From Winogradskyella sp. (GTDB lineage Bacteria; Bacteroidota; Bacteroidia; Flavobacteriales; Flavobacteriaceae), in assembly GCA_030149115.1 (NCBI GenBank), contig JASBSE010000246.1, positions 1 to 6,141 on the forward strand: a DNA stretch of 6,141 nucleotides, written 5' to 3'. The stretch's first letter is position 1, and every line of letters begins with the position of its first letter. Under the pieces are notes generated by a model, which had not been told where the DNA came from, did no database searches, and saw only the letters and a program-made list of their open reading frames with translations. Below are positions 5,109 through 6,141 of this stretch, piece after piece. The translations under genes and the position numbers were made by a program.

Positions 5109-5477
5109 TTAGTCAGTGGTATAGATTGAAGCTATCTCTTCTTCTTGTTTTTTCTTTTTGCGCTTACCTGTAAAAATATTAAAGGTGTAGCTGGCAGAAA
5201 GACCACCTAACATGGTTGAGATCATCTCACTGTTGTCAAACTTTCCTGAAATTATATTGCCATCATAAAACTCTTTTGCAATGCCAGCTAAAGAAGACAA
5301 ACCAAAGCTATACCAAAAGGCTTTGCGCTTATTTTTGGTTTTAGAATATATATAAGTGTAAGTAGCGCTAGAGATGGCAGCTCCAACTGCAAAGTGTAAG
5401 CCGTCATCTTCTAAGGTAATCTGTGCAGAACTAACACTAAAACAGAACAGCATAAAACACAAAACTATAGTTTTCAT
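5109..5477 (-). CDS. YfiM/DUF2279-like small membrane protein, 122 aa
   Basis: An N-terminal signal-like segment MKTIVLCFMLFCFSVSSA (1-18) is followed by DDGLHFAVGAAISSATYTYIY (24-44). The D-x-x-x-HFAVGA pattern with a small-residue helix is what I associate with YfiM/DUF2279-type proteins. Two more hydrophobic, Gly/Ala/Ser-rich helices follow: KAFWYSFGLSSLAGIAKEFYD (52-72, containing the conserved-looking AKEFYD) and MISTMLGGLSASYTFNIF (85-102). A Lys/Glu-rich tail (GKRKKKKQEEEIAS) ends the protein. It is an envelope protein of unknown function. The family call rests on recollection of motifs. The gene is divergent from the YiiX-like gene with 130 bp between, and its stop is followed in frame by the possible remnant at 5013-5108. 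Confidence 0.75.
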   Translation of the reverse strand: MKTIVLCFMLFCFSVSSAQITLEDDGLHFAVGAAISSATYTYIYSKTKNKRKAFWYSFGLSSLAGIAKEFYDGNIISGKFDNSEMISTMLGGLSASYTFNIFTGKRKKKKQEEEIASIYTTD

Positions 5478-5593
5478 AGGTATAATAGATTGGTTGAGCG
5501 TAAAATAGCCGTTTAGATGTGGAATGCTTAAAATTCTCGGTAGGACTTATTATTTTTACGATAAAAGCTCTAATTTCGTCTTGTTATATACGT

Positions 5594-5600
5594 AAAAAGG
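5594..5600 (+). promoter_or_regulatory. ribosome-binding site that supports the TTG start at 5608
   Basis: AAAAAGG lies seven bases before TTG 5608-5610. An in-frame TAA lies four codons before that TTG, and no ATG occurs until residue 19, inside the lipobox, so this site decides the start. Confidence 0.5.
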
Positions 5601-5607
5601 CAAAGGT

Positions 5608-6141
5608 TTGAAGATTAGCATATTATCAAAAACAGCATTACTTATTGTTTTAGTTTTAATAATGTCTTGCACAACAGCAACCACCATTAAGTCTGGAGAT
5701 ATAGTATTTAGAGGTGCAACACAAGGTGACTTATCTGAAGCTATTAACGAGGTTACCCAAACCAAAAAAGCGACTAATTACACACATATGGGTATTTGTA
5801 GTGTTGAAGATGGAAGTGTATTTGTCTACCACTCAGATTTGGGCAAAGGTGTGGTAAAAGAGTCACTAGACTTGTTTTTAAAACCAGATGATAGTTCAAC
5901 CTATAGTGCAGATCTATACCGAATTAAAGACAGTACCAAACCACAAATAGAAAACGCCATTTCTAAAGCCAATAAATTACTTGGTGAGCCTTACAACTTC
6001 ACTTACATATTAGAAGACAAAGGCTATTACTGCTCAGAGTATATCTACGAATTGTTTAAAGAAGACAATGTGTTTACCCTTGAACCTATGACTTTTAAAA
6101 ATGCTGAAACCAACACCTTTCACAACGGTTGGGTAACACAC
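5608..6141 (+). CDS. YiiX/Peptidase_C92-like permuted papain-fold lipoprotein, partial (178 codons, 3' end outside)
   Basis: Translation from TTG 5608 gives KISILSKTALLIVLVLIMSC, a lipoprotein signal with Cys21 in the lipobox I-M-S-C, so the protein is probably anchored in an envelope membrane. The mature part starts SGDIVFRGATQGDLSEAI (29-46). It carries the His motif NYTHMGI (H60) and, much later, the Cys motif GYYCSEYIYELF (C142). His before Cys, with G-D-I-V-F near the start, is the hallmark of the circularly permuted NlpC/P60-like hydrolases (YiiX/YebB group, PF05708). Members are thought to cleave amide or ester bonds in cell-wall or lipid substrates; the substrate here is unknown. GEPYNFTYILEDKG (126-139) is the usual lead-in to the catalytic Cys. 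The frame is open to the last base, so only the C-terminus is missing. The gene is divergent from the YfiM-like gene, with a 130-bp shared upstream region. Confidence 0.85.
   Translation, partial: MKISILSKTALLIVLVLIMSCTTATTIKSGDIVFRGATQGDLSEAINEVTQTKKATNYTHMGICSVEDGSVFVYHSDLGKGVVKESLDLFLKPDDSSTYSADLYRIKDSTKPQIENAISKANKLLGEPYNFTYILEDKGYYCSEYIYELFKEDNVFTLEPMTFKNAETNTFHNGWVTH

Noticed and set aside
5571..5578. TAATTTCG as a -7 box for the YiiX-like gene
   Set aside because: 7/8 match but no TTG-type -33 element at the right distance; such matches are common in AT-rich DNA.
5556..5765. Minus-strand open frame opposite the start of the YiiX-like gene
   Set aside because: Antisense to a gene with clear catalytic motifs and lipobox; its translation shows no family features.

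Overview
The window looks like chromosomal DNA from a member of the Flavobacteriia (Bacteroidota), probably Flavobacteriaceae. It is AT-rich, most genes lack a clear Shine-Dalgarno site, and TAnnTTTG-type -7 boxes precede purB. The protein families (Haem_bd-type c-heme protein, YfiM-like membrane protein, many small secreted proteins of unknown function) are also typical of that class. The exact genus cannot be read from this sequence.

Left part (1-2578): conserved, housekeeping-like genes. The 5' end of purB (adenylosuccinate lyase) and an upstream HEAT-repeat-like gene lie on the minus strand. Divergent from them, only 39 bp away, are a membrane-anchored single-heme (CxxCH) protein and a GT4-type glycosyltransferase on the plus strand.

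Middle part (2586-5015): an accessory-looking block of four small genes, all on the minus strand, none with an assignable function. Three have N-terminal export signals (one a probable lipoprotein) and one looks cytoplasmic. The block is visibly AT-richer than its flanks. Two direct copies of a 53-bp intergenic repeat (48/53 identical) lie 886 bp apart and bracket the 252-aa gene. Each copy can fold through closing arms that use G.T pairs. A 36-codon frame overlaps the stop of the 252-aa gene. A protein-like 30-codon tail follows, in frame, the stop of the next gene at the right edge. Together these suggest a region built by modular, cassette-like insertion. This is the most interesting part of the window, although no recombinase or defence gene is visible.

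Right part (5109-6141): a YfiM/DUF2279-like small membrane protein on the minus strand. Divergent from it is a TTG-initiated lipoprotein with the circularly permuted papain-like fold of the YiiX/Peptidase_C92 group, cut by the window end.

No rRNA, tRNA, CRISPR array, transposase or integrase was seen. No stretch over 300 bases lacks a gene; the two longest gaps (3983-4165 and 4925-5108) are described in the entries for the repeats, the small frame and the remnant.
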